64,000 nt of DNA from Larix kaempferi. Its lineage: Eukaryota > Streptophyta > Pinopsida > Pinales > Pinaceae. Numbering within the stretch: position 1 is the first letter of the stretch; each line of letters opens with the position of its first letter. Position numbers and translations under genes: made by a program. The notes under the pieces were generated by a model. It was given only the letters and a program-made list of their open reading frames with translations, had not been told where the DNA came from and did no database searches. The stretch covers positions 2,113,001 to 2,177,000 of the forward strand of contig BSBM01000125.1 in assembly GCA_027924585.1 (NCBI GenBank). Direction: 5' to 3'. Positions 45,830-56,835 of this stretch are shown one piece after another.

Positions 45830-46782
45830 AAATGTTGGTCACTATAATTGCCTATTAATTAAAAATTAATAAACAGAGTGCTCAATATAAATTATCAACC
45901 CAGGAAAGTCTGATTATTGCAAAGGTAATCAAGCAAAATATATGCATAAACATTACTGTAACTGATGAATTAGAAAATCACCCAACCTATCTAATTGCTA
46001 AGGCTATGCTTTGCTCATTGCTCAATCCAACTTCAATCATTAATTGACTGTTAAAATCAAGGAAATTTACAATCATTCCACAGTATCAGTTCTGGAATCA
46101 ATTATTTCAACAGTAAATTAATAAACTTGCTTTTGCAAGAAGTTAAATCCTACATCAACACTCAAAGAAGATTCAATCTATGTTTGCAATAATTAACTTT
46201 GAAGGAAATCAATCTTCTTCTATTCTAGAAATTATCTGCTATCTAACAATTCTATAATTCAAAAAAGGAAATGAAGTACTCAACAATATGTAGAGACAGC
46301 GCACAGCTTTATCAGCCTAAAATAAATAACACACTTGCAATAAGAAACCACACATTACTTAGTCGACTATTTCAGCAAATCAAACCAAAGAAAATCCATA
46401 AATGAAAATCCTATTTTAATTACTCACACTGTTTCAGCAAAGAAGGATCGAAATTTAGAAATCCTAGGCTTAGTAATTAACGGTTTCAACAAATGAAATC
46501 TAACTAGCAATCCACACCAAACGAAATGAAAGAATTAAACAACTAACTAATTCAACAACTCTGTAAGAAGGCGGGCCCTTGCCTTCTAACAGAGGTGCCG
46601 CTAAAGGTTACCGAATTAACTCAACAACAATGAATCAAGAAAACTATGTCTCTTTCATTAATGGATAAGTTCAATTACATAAAAGCTCCCCACTCATGTT
46701 ACAATTCTTCTTTAAAAATAAGCCTAACCTTTTGAACCCTATCATCTTCCTATTTATATGAGATAAGACAATTCAGGTCCTT

Positions 46783-47032
46783 TGAAGCGGAGAAATATGT
46801 CTTCTATGTAAACTTCCAACGTAAATAAGACAACGGCTCCATAAATGAATAAATGATAAATATAAATGATAAGATATATGATGATTACAATGTAATGAGA
46901 GGCCCCGTATAAATACAATTCCAAATGGCACCTTTAATGGTTGTTCACAAGGGTTATGTCCCTTGGATAATTATTGTTAATTACTATTATTAATATTATT
47001 ATTTAATATTTATATATTTTAGGTTTGTTACA
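46783..47032 (-). mobile_element. 3' LTR of element G
   Basis: 250 bp; ends in an AT-rich block and TTTAGGTTTGTTACA. Confidence 0.93.
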
Positions 47033-47045
47033 TTGCCTTCCCCTT
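47033..47045 (-). other. Polypurine tract of element G
   Basis: Minus strand AAGGGGAAGGCAA, directly before the LTR; upstream is TTTGAGGACAAAG, a motif often seen near the pol end of plant gypsy elements. Confidence 0.85.
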
Positions 47046-47061
47046 AAGGGAAGCTTTGTCC

Positions 47062-48303
47062 TCAAAGCTTATTGAAGACAAAGGTTATGTCTGATTTTTT
47101 TGTTTGAACTGTCATCTCTAGATCCTTTCTTTTAGTATATGTGACACTTGAGGAAATGAGGTGATACGAGTTACGAATTGCACAGAAGAACTGGCGCATT
47201 GTTTCTGATGTGGTCCATCCGAGATCTATTTTTATCGAAGCTATTTGATCGCTTTGTGGGATGTGTCTTTTCATTTGTTGCTTAGTATGTTGATTTGATG
47301 TTCTTGCTTGTTTAACATCGTAATTCCTTGGTGTATGTTCATTTCGACCCTGTCGTTGGTCAAAATGACGTTTATAATTGGGGTGCCGATAAGGAGTTCT
47401 TGTTGTATGTTTTTTTGCTGGATTGAATTCTTTTTGAACCATGATGAGGATTGAATTTGTATTTATTTCTTCTTCTTCAACTTGAATTTGTTTTCTGGAG
47501 AGTCCAGATGCTTCCTTCTAGATTTGCACTACTTTGTTCTTCAGTAGATTGTTATTACTCTGAATTTTCTCGAACCTTTCGTCTTGCGACTTATTGTCCT
47601 CTTTTAACTTCTTGATTTGTTCCTCTAGTTCTTGATTAAAATTTCTGAGGTGCTGGTTTTCTTCTTGTTTTTCTAGTATTCTTGCTTCTAGCTCTTCATT
47701 TGAATGTTCCGTCTTCCGACTATGTTTCAGCTTCTTGATTTTCGTAAGCAATGTCTTGTTATGAATTCTTAATCGAAATAGTTCTTCGGTATTGCTTGCT
47801 AATTCGTCCTTGATTTTCTTAATTTCCAGCTTATGTGTCTTCATAATGTCGTCATCCTGTTGCTGGAGTTTTTCCTTTTGTTGTTGATGTTGACATCTCT
47901 TTGATTCTTGATTTTCTAGCTTTCTCTGGGTTTGCGTCAATTCCGTATCTTTATCCGTGATGATCTTGTTTAAGCGCTTTATGTCTTCTTTGAAGTTATT
48001 GTCGTTTCTATAATGTGATTCTTCGACATTTTCGAAGTTCTTGATTTTGTCTTCCAGGTTTTGATTGTGACTTCTTAGATGTGAGATTTCCTTATCCTTA
48101 TCTAATAACCTATTATGGAGCTCTCGCTTTTGATCTTTTAAGCTATGATTCGCATGTTTCGCTAATTTGTTACGCAATTCTTGCTTAATAATCTCGAATT
48201 GGAGATCTTTATTGGTCACTTTATATTTCTCTAACTCATCGAATGTTGCTTGTAACTGCAACTTCATTTTTGAATATGTAGGTGCCATCGTTTGCGATTC
48301 CAC
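47062..48303 (-). CDS. Coiled-coil protein of element G (one in-frame TAG)
   Basis: From the ATG at 48288 (MAPTYSKMKL) or 48303 (MESQTMAPT) the frame runs 261 codons to a TAG at 47518-47520, then continues in the same frame to a stop at 47062, 414 codons in all. The first part is a long heptad-rich coiled coil with about 40% charged residues (KDKEISHLRSHNQNLEDKI, EEQIKKLKEDNKSQDERFEK) and no hydrophobic segment. The second part starts with a basic stretch (TPYRHPNYKRHFDQRQGRNE) suited to nucleic-acid binding and ends KSDITFVFNKL beside the polypurine tract. No Cys/His knuckle. It may be a highly derived gag-like protein or a captured host coiled-coil gene; a TAG in place of CAG/AAG could be a mutation or a readthrough site. 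Function unknown. Confidence 0.65.
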
Positions 48304-48359
48304 TTTTGTTTGAACTTTGTCTTCTATTCCAACTTGTTCCTTGGGAAATATTTTGTTTT

Positions 48360-48560
48360 TTTTGTATTTAATAAATGTAATAATATTTACAATTATTAAA
48401 TTGGCAGAAAATTATTATTATTAAGTTTAATAATAATTTTAATAATTATTATATAATAATAATTATAATAATATATATAATGATTTTTCTTCAGGATAAA
48501 TGGTGAAAAAGGAGAAATTAATAATTACAATATTAATTAAATAATATTATTATTATAATT
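48360..48560. other. AT-rich low-complexity segment of element G
   Basis: Dominated by AATAATAATTATTAT runs; separates the coiled-coil ORF from the GC-rich leader. Confidence 0.8.
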
Positions 48561-48599
48561 TTTTTGGAATGGCTTAGGGTTAGGGTTCTAAACTTTAAT

Positions 48600-49440
48600 G
48601 ACCTAATGTAGTGAGAATGGAAGATTGATGAAGAGGGAGCTTGGACGCGATGGAGATGGAAACACAGGAATGTAACATGGGCGTGAGGTGTGTTGCAGCA
48701 ATGGGGGAGGAGGGCCGAGAGGGGGTGAGTGTACCGTTGGACAGGCGGAAGGATGGACATGAGAGGGAGTTGTGCATTGCGGGCCGACTGCATGGAAAGG
48801 CCGCGGCCAGGGAGAATATGAAGTGGAAGGGTTGGTGCTGGCGGAGTTGACGGCGTGATGGCCGCGGTGGAGAGGGAGCGTGTGCAGGCCTTGTGGGAGC
48901 TCGGCGTGGCTATGGATGGTCTATTTGGAGTGTGGAGGGATGGTTGCAGGTGGATGGGCGCGTAAGTGGAGGTCCAAGCTGACCGGTAAGGGATTTGAGC
49001 GGTGGACGCGTTGAGAACGGTGGACGAGAGGAGGGCTTACGACACGCGCAGGTGGTGGTTGACCGTGCGGAGGAGGGGAGGAAAGGAAGACGCGGGTTGC
49101 AGACGCGACGATGAGGTGGATTGGGAGAAGGGACACGGTGTCTACTGCAGAAGCGTAGGAGCAACGATTGGGATGCTAGGCATCGTGTGGAGGAGGTGCA
49201 ACGCTGGCAAGAGAGTGCAGGTATATGGAGGGGGCGTAGGGTGGATGGACGATGTGAAAAGTGCGAGGAGTTGGAGGTTGGGGAAAGGAGGTGGAGCTGC
49301 GGGAAGGAACGAGGAGTTGTTAGTGGGGGAGTCTGCGCATGAGAGGGAGGGGAGGCAGAATGATGGAGGGAAGCTGGCGCGGGGAGGAAGAACGAGTAGG
49401 GATGAGCGATGGAGGATGTGAGGTAGGTACATGGAGTGTG
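48600..49440. other. GC-rich, strand-biased leader of element G
   Basis: The plus strand is rich in GGAGGGG, GGTGGA and GTGGAGGGATGG, in contrast to the AT-rich surroundings. Frames are open on both strands (for example 49002-49421 plus, 49142-49432 minus), as purine-rich GC sequence allows. No protein recognised. It could be a captured host exon/5'UTR. Confidence 0.5.
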
Positions 49441-49583
49441 GAGTTTAAGGTCAAGGACCTACAATTTCAGAGAAATTTTGGAAATTATGGATAAAAGCCT
49501 GTGTTAGATCAAAGATCCAGGTTCAAGGAAACCTTGAGAGTTTAGCTACAAGTCGGAGATCAGCAGAAGCTGAGGAAGGGCTA

Positions 49584-49595
49584 GCTCTGATACCA
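49584..49595 (-). other. Primer-binding site of element G, tRNA-Met
   Basis: Minus strand TGGTATCAGAGC, exact, two bases from the LTR. Confidence 0.93.
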
Positions 49596-49597
49596 AA

Positions 49598-49846
49598 TGC
49601 AGCGGAGAAATCCGTCTTCTATGTAAATTTCCAATGTAAATAAGACAACGGCTCCATAAATGGATAAATGGTAAATATAATTGATAAGATATATGATGAT
49701 TACAATGTAATGAGAGGCCCTCTATAAATGCAATCCAAAGGGAACCTTTAATGGTTGTTCACAAGGGTTATGTCCATTGGATAATTATTGTTAATTACTA
49801 TTATTAATATTATTATTTAATATTTATATATTTTAGGTTTGTTACA
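49598..49846 (-). mobile_element. 5' LTR of element G
   Basis: 249 bp, differing from the 3' LTR by scattered substitutions and short indels. Confidence 0.93.
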
Positions 49847-50360
49847 TCCTTCAGATTTAAGCAGCCATGAAGATCGGATATCTTTAGGCTGTTGGATCAG
49901 TGATCCAAAAATAGAAACAGTTACAACATAATTACAATCAAAATCAAATCTATTTCATAAGCATTGAAGCGCTTCACGATCCAACTTATCAAACATCTTG
50001 AGCGAGTCCCAAGAGGTCGTGTGGATAAGTGCTCAAACTGCCCCTGTAACAGACTGAACCCGAGCCCAGAAAAGGCGTGATTGATGGCTACATACTTCTT
50101 CATCTGCGTGTCTCAGCAAATTGATACACCTGTATCTCATTACTTCCATTGATCCTTCACAAGTCAACACAATTAGGAATAAAACCCATAATCACAAGTA
50201 ATCCTTAAGCATTAAATACAACAAAGCAATAATGAGTTATACTTGTTTGAATCCATGATTTTCCTTGGAAAAGTAATGACTTATTTGTAATAATAGGAAA
50301 AAGACAGGGAAAATGATCTTAATGGAAGTGAGCAAAAAGAGACATTTCCAACACCCAACA

Positions 50361-53300
50361 AGGCAGGTAACCATAATTCGAATGAGGCGCAAGGGCATAC
50401 AATGTGCCTTGAAAGACTCCATATGGAGTTGGAATTGAACAGATTTCAATGTTGATAAAGAGGAAAAATTCTCACCTTAAACTATTTTTGTTTATAGCAT
50501 AAGAATTGCATGCTAGGAAAGTAGCAAGTGTAAATGTCATGCATGTGTTTATGTCTTGAATTGCTGCTTGGTGAGAAAATCATAGCTAATGATTCCTTGT
50601 GTGCTTGCTAGAGGCCATGAAATTAGATCAGCTATGATGTGGAAGAAGAATTCCATGCTATGATTAGGGATTGGAAATGGAGAATTCTTCAACTCTTCTC
50701 TTGCTGATATAATTATATTTTCTGAGTTATATATATATGAAATTACGGCATAGGAATGTTGAAAATGCAAGAGACTAGGTAGTTAAAATGTGTATGCATA
50801 GTAGGCATATCAAAAGATAATGCATATTGCAGGAAAACTTATGTGTGCTTGCATATGGTATTGCATATTGATAAAAGTTGTTAATGCACACATTGCATTT
50901 TAATTTGAATGCACACCTAGCAAGGATGCACATCCACAAAAGGGATTGCGGGAAAATCCTATGCTGCATGTCTGTGATTCTTGCAATGTTGCACAAAGGT
51001 ATGGAGAAAATATTTTTGAGATACCTTGCTTGCACTTTGCTTTGAGAAATGACAAAAGTGTTATTTATGGTGGTTCTTCATTTTACCAAGATGATATCCT
51101 AGATACCATGGTCAACATAACATATCCAAGTTTGTTGGAAACCACAACAAAAAGACCAAGATAATAGAAGCATGGCTGAAGATGTTGGTGATGATATTGC
51201 ATATGACTAACAGCCTTGTGAAGAAAAGCTGGAGCACAAATCCATGATCAAGAGGTTGGTGGAAGGACTGTGTAGCCCTTGGTAAGAGGCCAACTGATCA
51301 GGTAACATCAGATATGTTGATGGCATCCATTCAGGTAATGTTTTACTTATACTAATTGTATAAATATTGAGAAATGATGGGTAAGAATCCCTTTAACCAT
51401 GTGTTAATCGTCATAAAATAGTATGCATGTAATATTGAATGCATTTATGTAAATGAGCATTATACCATGTAACTGTTTAAAATTTTGAATACATCCATAA
51501 GAAATAAGAGCATGCCATGTGTGAAACCATGAGGATGTTGGGTTATGAATCCTGCAGTGCTCAACAAGTATCCCATGAACACCCTATTGGTGTTAATTTG
51601 GGATGAAATCTCTTTTCCAACAACCAAGGAGTGAGAAAACACCTAATGTGTTGTTTGGGTGAAGGAGGAAGGCACCCAATTAGTCAACCAAGTGATTGGG
51701 GAGATGGCTGGGTATGGTGTTGAAGCATTGGTTAGAATGTCCAACTTACTATGGTAAGAAACTTGTGTAGGCACAACAATGTTTAGATCAATGATGCAGT
51801 GCATTTGGTAGATTATGTAAATGTTGTGAATGTGCATGCATATGTGTGGATCCACATGTTGAAATGCATTGTGTGAATGCATGGTGGTGATACATATGTT
51901 TCATTACAATTAGATAATAGATGAAATGATGAATTATTGTCAATTATGAGATCATTTCATGAGCTTTCAGAGATGTAGGAAAGGAATTGCATGAAGAGGG
52001 AAGTCATGTTTGATGGGCTACCATAGTGCTCTATTGGGAGGATAGAGTTGCATGAATAGATATGATTGTGTAATCATAAGTATTGGAAATTTTGTTTAAT
52101 TGCATAGATAATGTGCCCATATCATGCAATCTTATTGTGATAATGATGCATATAAAGAAAATATATTTCATTGCATTTGAAATAATAACAACTGGTAGTG
52201 TTTGAATTATTGAGTACTATAATTCTGAGATCACTTATGTGAGTGTTGTAACAATGAAATGATTATGTGCATGGATACTCACCAAGTGTTTGGCTGATTG
52301 AATTTCAGATTGGAGATTTTGTTAATAATTGTTAATGACTGTTTGGCTAACTCAGAATTGTGTTAAGAAAACATGTTGAAGGTGGATGTCTATGCTATGG
52401 GAGTAAGCCTAAACCATAATGGACAGAGTGATACCACTTACAAGAGCCAAACAATATGAGGATGGCCTCATGGTTAATTAAACCAAAATTCTGTAGTGAA
52501 CATAATTGTAAATTCAGATTTGAGTTTGATTATTAATGCCATTGATTGGTGGACTGTTTCTGAATTGTGTCAAGAGGACACAATGCAGGGAGACCATGTG
52601 CTATGGCTTGCAAAAGCCAAAACTCCATGGGAAGGATAACATTATATGGAAATGGATTTCAGGTGAAACGCAATTGCAAATTTTGATGATGTCTCATCTG
52701 AACTGCTTATTGGTAAGCAACGCGGGTGATATGGTAAAGTTATGCCAATAGGGCTTGTGTTGTTCATGAAACAAGAAAGGGATTAGGGTAACAATCCCGA
52801 GGGACTGTTAACTCAGAGAAGGGAGCCCCATTCCTCACAAAAGGAAGAGAAGATACATCTGCAAACCGATAAGTATTTTGTAACCCTAGCTGAGAATATG
52901 CATGTTTAACTATTAGAATTAATAACCATAGCATGTTTTCATTTTAGACTGCTTGAGTGTGATTAGGGCCTACATGACTCACATCGAAAAAGGATGCACA
53001 CCTTTCGAGTGTTGTGTTGTGTTATAGTTGTAAACATTGACTACACCCTAAGGGAATGAACACATCCCTGGTGTTTAAATATTAGAGAGTGATTTTTTTT
53101 ATGAAATATGTTACAATTTTATATCATGCCATTTGGTGTTGCAGACTAAGAAGCAAAGTGAGGTGGGTGTCGGGACTAGCTGGACCCCATTGAGATGCCT
53201 ATGGCTCCGTAGTAGAGTCCTTGACTTGGAAATGGTTATGGTGCAGTTTCCTTCCATTGTCCTGTTGACCCAGACATAAGTGTTGGCTTGGCAATGGAGA

Positions 53301-54222
53301 GGGAAAACCAGGTATGGGACTGGTTTGGTACTATAAATGCTTGGTAAATCCAGTCGGTGCACTGGTTGAGCATTGAATGTTGTGGAGCAGCCTGCGTATT
53401 GGCCAAACATTCCTTAAATGCTTGATAAACCCAGTCAGCGTACTGGCTTGGCATTGGTTATTTGAATGTTGTGGAGCAACCTACATGCTGGCCCAACATT
53501 TGTTATTGTATCCATAGGAGATCCAATGATTGTAAAGCAAAGAAGAAGCCTGTGGAATAATGTGAATTCGTCCAATACATATAAGTATTTGGTTATCTTG
53601 CCGCTTCTTTCTTATTTCATGTGAATATACATGTGTATATGATTCGACTATGTTTTTTAAACTCTTATTTAGAGATACATCATATGAAAATGAACTTGAC
53701 ATGTGAATTGACTCAATGTTTGAGTGTAGGTATTGCTGGAAGCAAGAACCTTGAAGGCATCCTAAGGATGCATATGGACATGTGACTGTCCTAGAGAGCT
53801 CAGTATGAGTATCAATGAAAGTGATGCTAGTGGAATTGTGTGGGTCCTAGTAGCCAAAGGTTCCGTGGGAAACCATGGGGAGGGGTTTCCTGGATGAGAA
53901 GCCTTGGACATACCTTAGACACCAAGTGTCATCGCCAAAACAAGGAAAATGTGAGTTAAGCATTCACATTTGAAGTGAAAGAGACCAAGGAGCATGGAAC
54001 CACAATTGTGGTGGAACTACGGATTGGAAGAAGATTAAGAGAGGGAAACTCTTACTTCTCTCTTTCCTTTTTGATTGATGTATTTTAGAGATAGAAAATT
54101 GTTGAATGCATGTCATGGTTGAAAGTTGATTGTGTTTATTTTGCTTGAAATAAATTGTGAATTTTGAATTAGTTAATTCCCTGTGAAAGGATAAACATGA
54201 ATGAGTTCTTTTGTATGCAAGG
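50361..54222 (+). other. Internal non-coding region of element E
   Basis: About 3.9 kb without a recognisable domain. A diverged direct repeat of about 100 bp lies at 53333-53500 (AAATGCTTG.TAAA.CCAGTC, AATGTTGTGGAGCA). Short frames such as 50946-51164 have no supporting features. Confidence 0.5.
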
Positions 54223-54230
54223 AAAATTTT

Positions 54231-55979
54231 AAGAACCCCCCCTAAATTTCTATGTATAATAGATGGGCTAATCCCCATGATATATAGGAAAATATGAAGG
54301 CTATTTTATTAGTGTTATATTATGTATATATAATTTCTTAGTGAATCTCTCGTTGAATTATATAATTTTGTAAAATCTTGGAAAATATTTTACTAAATTA
54401 TAAAACCTTATAAAATCTTGGCGAATCTTTCTCTAAATTATAAAACCTTGTAAAGTCTTGGCGAATCTTTTACTAAATTATAAAAGCTTGTGAAGTTTGG
54501 TGAATTTTTTGGTAAAGTATAAAACCATATATAGTAATATGAAACATATACAAAAAATACTAAGTAGGAGATAAATCTTAATAAACGATCACATAACAAT
54601 CCCTCTTTTGGTGTTAGTTTGGTACCTCATTCTAACTATAGCAGTACATAGAGATTCACCATACTCTAGGAAAATTCTTGGAAAACAACAATGAAATTTT
54701 TCATCACCACCACAAATAGAATAAGTGTTAATATGAAATCACACCAACACTTCGATCCTCATTTAGATCTCCATGCTATTACAAGGGCCCACCAATACCT
54801 CATTTATGCACACACCTTACCAAAGATGATTTTAAGAGAGCAATACCAATGCATATAGGTATTTTTTTAATGAACCACAAGTGTGGGAGAATATTACCAA
54901 GAAACTAATAGCTTTCCTTATGTATCTTAATTCATCTCGATACGTCCTTGCATACTCAATTTAGGAATATTTAGTCAAATAATGCACAACATCATCAATT
55001 GTAAAATAACTTCATGTACACCTTTCTATGTGGCAGCAAAAAAAATAGAGTTAAGCATTTCATACCTTCTCTCATGCTTCACATATCCATTTTTTCAGCT
55101 CTGTAAGTCCATATTTAATGTATTCCCCATTACTAAAAGAGAAAAATGCATGCCTCAATAGTAGGCTAACCGAACACAAAATATAATTTCAACCCTAAAA
55201 AAATCCTTTGAGAACCATAAAATTCAATAAACAAACAAGAAACATGTCAAAATACCTAACAATGCCCAAATAAAAAGAAGTAGCAAAGATAGTGGGATTC
55301 TAGGTTGCTCCACCCTTGGTCTGTCGTATAAAGGAGAACACAAACACAAGTAGAAACAAAATTTCACCGGTTATAAGCAGCGTCATGGCCCCCAGCACAC
55401 CCAAATATGTGGCTATGAATGAAGTACCAACCCCCTGGCATGATTCCCCAAACACCCATAAAAACATTATTGTCACATCACTGATCACGAGGTTCATAAT
55501 CCCCATGTTTCTTGGGGAAAATTTGGACCTTAGGTGATGGGATTCATAACTCTCCTAGATGCAAATGGGTCACTATAAGACCTGATAGTAAATATCAACT
55601 TCCCTTCTCATGTGGACATTAAGCAATTTGTAAAACAAGATTCAACCCATAAAATTGGGATGAATGTAACTTCGACTTCGATTTCCATTATTGATAGAAG
55701 GAGAAAGAGTCCCTATAAACTACCATTTCTGGAAATCAAGGGCTAATGGGATCTCCCTAGCGATTTCCATGGGAGAACAAAGGCTTAAATCAATTTTTAG
55801 AGGGGCGAAATTGTTTTATCTTGCCTCTCCTTTTTATATTCTATGGGGCTAACCTTTCATTCATTAAAAATAAATAAATAAAATGTGGGCTAATCATACC
55901 TAATGGGTGTTTAATAAAAAAATAGCCCATTAAAAATTTAAAACCCCTAAATATAGCCCGTGGGCTAAGATTAGCCCCT
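54231..55979 (-). mobile_element. Possible insertion flanked by AAAATTTT, with a gene-like exon
   Basis: AAAATTTT occurs at 54223-54230 and 55980-55987, compatible with an 8-bp target duplication, though the motif is AT-rich and self-complementary. Near-terminal CCCCTAAAT..GGGCTAA..CCCC sequences occur at both ends in the same orientation. It might be a DNA transposon or MITE-like derivative carrying captured sequence. No transposase seen. Confidence 0.3.
55300..55506 (-). pseudogene. Possible first exon of a membrane protein
   Basis: The ATG at 55506 begins MGIMNLVISDVTIMFLWVFG, and two hydrophobic helices follow (about residues 5-18 and 28-60, with LLITGEILFLLVFVFSFI) before RQTKGGAT and a stop. 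A GT splice-donor candidate lies at CCAAGG/GTGGAG just before the stop. Upstream on the minus strand is a TATA-like ATATAAAAAGG near 55832-55842, about 330 bp from the ATG, which would fit a promoter and leader. The protein is not recognised; it may be a captured gene end or chance. Confidence 0.35.
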
Positions 55980-56217
55980 AAAATTTTCCATGTTTTTATG
56001 TTGGACAAGCATGAAATGTGTGGAAGTCTCATGGATAAAGCATGAACTTTCCATGTCAAATGGACAAGTAATTGACTGATCTTAATGCTTATGTTATGCA
56101 TGGCCTAACAAGAATTGCAATGATGAATTTCATAGGTAAAAATTAAACCAATTGGTTGCAGTTGTTACAAGACAATTGTTGCCAGTAAGCAAGTGTGGAC
56201 AACTATGCACATTGATC

Positions 56218-56628
56218 ATGGCAAAAGAACAAAAGCTATTGGACTTGGCAGAAAATATTCTTCCAACAATTGCCAAGATCCAAGAAAATATTGGGGAAAT
56301 GCTCAAGCTACAAAATCAACAAAATGAGATGAACCACAAGGTTTTGTCGGACTCTATTTGTCTGCAAAATGAGGTAAAGGGCATTCTGGAAGCTATCTGC
56401 AGTGGAAAGGACATCGTGTCAATGAAGAGACAATCACCCAATCAACCCATTAAGAAACACTCAAAGCTGGAAGACTCAAGGGAAATGGAGCAGGTAAAGA
56501 AAAAGAAGCCACTGAAATGTTGGGAATCTCGAGGAAATCATTGCCTCCATAACTGCCCAACAAAGGACATTAAGAAGAATTGTAGCCATAAATTTTCCAG
56601 ACTTGTGGATCAGCTGGAAGGTAAATAA
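56218..56628 (+). CDS. Gag-like ORF of element E
   Basis: The ATG at 56218 (MAKEQKLLDLAENILP) is preferred over an upstream TTG. The 136-residue product has an N-terminal helical segment (NILPTIAKIQENIGEMLKLQ), a basic middle, and a Cys/His motif CWESRGNHCLHNCP. In plant gag proteins this resembles the C-x2-C-x3-H-x4-C knuckle (CWxCxGxHxxRxCP) with the second Cys changed to Ser. It ends about 200 bp before the polypurine tract. It is probably the remnant of a gag nucleocapsid; no pol follows. Confidence 0.55.
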   Translation: MAKEQKLLDLAENILPTIAKIQENIGEMLKLQNQQNEMNHKVLSDSICLQNEVKGILEAICSGKDIVSMKRQSPNQPIKKHSKLEDSREMEQVKKKKPLKCWESRGNHCLHNCPTKDIKKNCSHKFSRLVDQLEGK

Positions 56629-56821
56629 AAGGAAGGGATTGTTGTAGAGTTGGAAGGTCAAAGCCAGTGGGAGCAACCTGTGGAAACCAAAGGACTTGGC
56701 CTTGGAAGATCAAAGTAAAAGATGAAATGTAGGACAGACCTGCCACATTTTGTGAATTTTGGACATGTGTAAATTGTGTATGTATTCCTAAGTATTGGAA
56801 CACCGAGGGCGGTGTTATTCT

Positions 56822-56835
56822 AAGGGGGAGGGAAA
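56822..56835 (+). other. Polypurine tract of element E
   Basis: AAGGGGGAGGGAAA directly before the right LTR. Confidence 0.92.

Larger units (their letters stand above)
46783..49846 (-). mobile_element. Element G: 3.1-kb LTR element carrying only a coiled-coil ORF
   Basis: The LTRs are 46783-47032 (250 bp) and 49598-49846 (249 bp), TGNAGCGGAGAAAT...GGTTTGTTACA on the plus strand. There is a perfect TCCTT duplication (46778-46782 and 49847-49851). The primer site TGGTATCAGAGC on the minus strand lies beside the right LTR and the polypurine tract AAGGGGAAGGCAA beside the left LTR. The internal 2.57 kb has no gag knuckle, protease, RT or integrase. It holds the coiled-coil ORF, an AT-rich segment and a GC-rich leader. 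It must use proteins from another element. It is the youngest insertion in this nest, since it sits inside the gypsy-F LTR. Confidence 0.93.
33815..50360 (-). mobile_element. Gypsy-F: Tat/Athila-like element with extra ORF after pol
   Basis: The LTRs are 33815-35246 (3') and 45833-50360 (5', itself split by 46783-49846). Both begin TGTTGGTCNCTATAATTGCC and end CACCCAACA on the plus strand. AAGCA (33810-33814) and AGGCA (50361-50365) form a near-perfect target duplication. The primer site is at the right edge and the polypurine tract at the left edge, so it is on the minus strand. Internal 10.6 kb: gag, protease, RT, RNase H, integrase, then about 4.7 kb with a further long, broken ORF. Clade call rests on PBS type and protease/gag motifs. 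Confidence 0.93.
45833..50360 (-). mobile_element. 5' LTR of gypsy-F, split by the coiled-coil element
   Basis: 45833-46782 plus 49852-50360 match the other LTR (about 1,459 bp when rejoined). The break point carries TCCTT on both sides. Confidence 0.92.

Noticed and set aside
48565-48590. AGGGTTAGGGTT, similar to plant telomere repeats
   Set aside because: Only two units; far too short to indicate a telomeric origin.
49002-49421. 139-codon Arg/Gly-rich plus-strand frame
   Set aside because: The GC-rich purine-biased DNA is open on both strands, and the frame is antisense to element G. No motif supports it.
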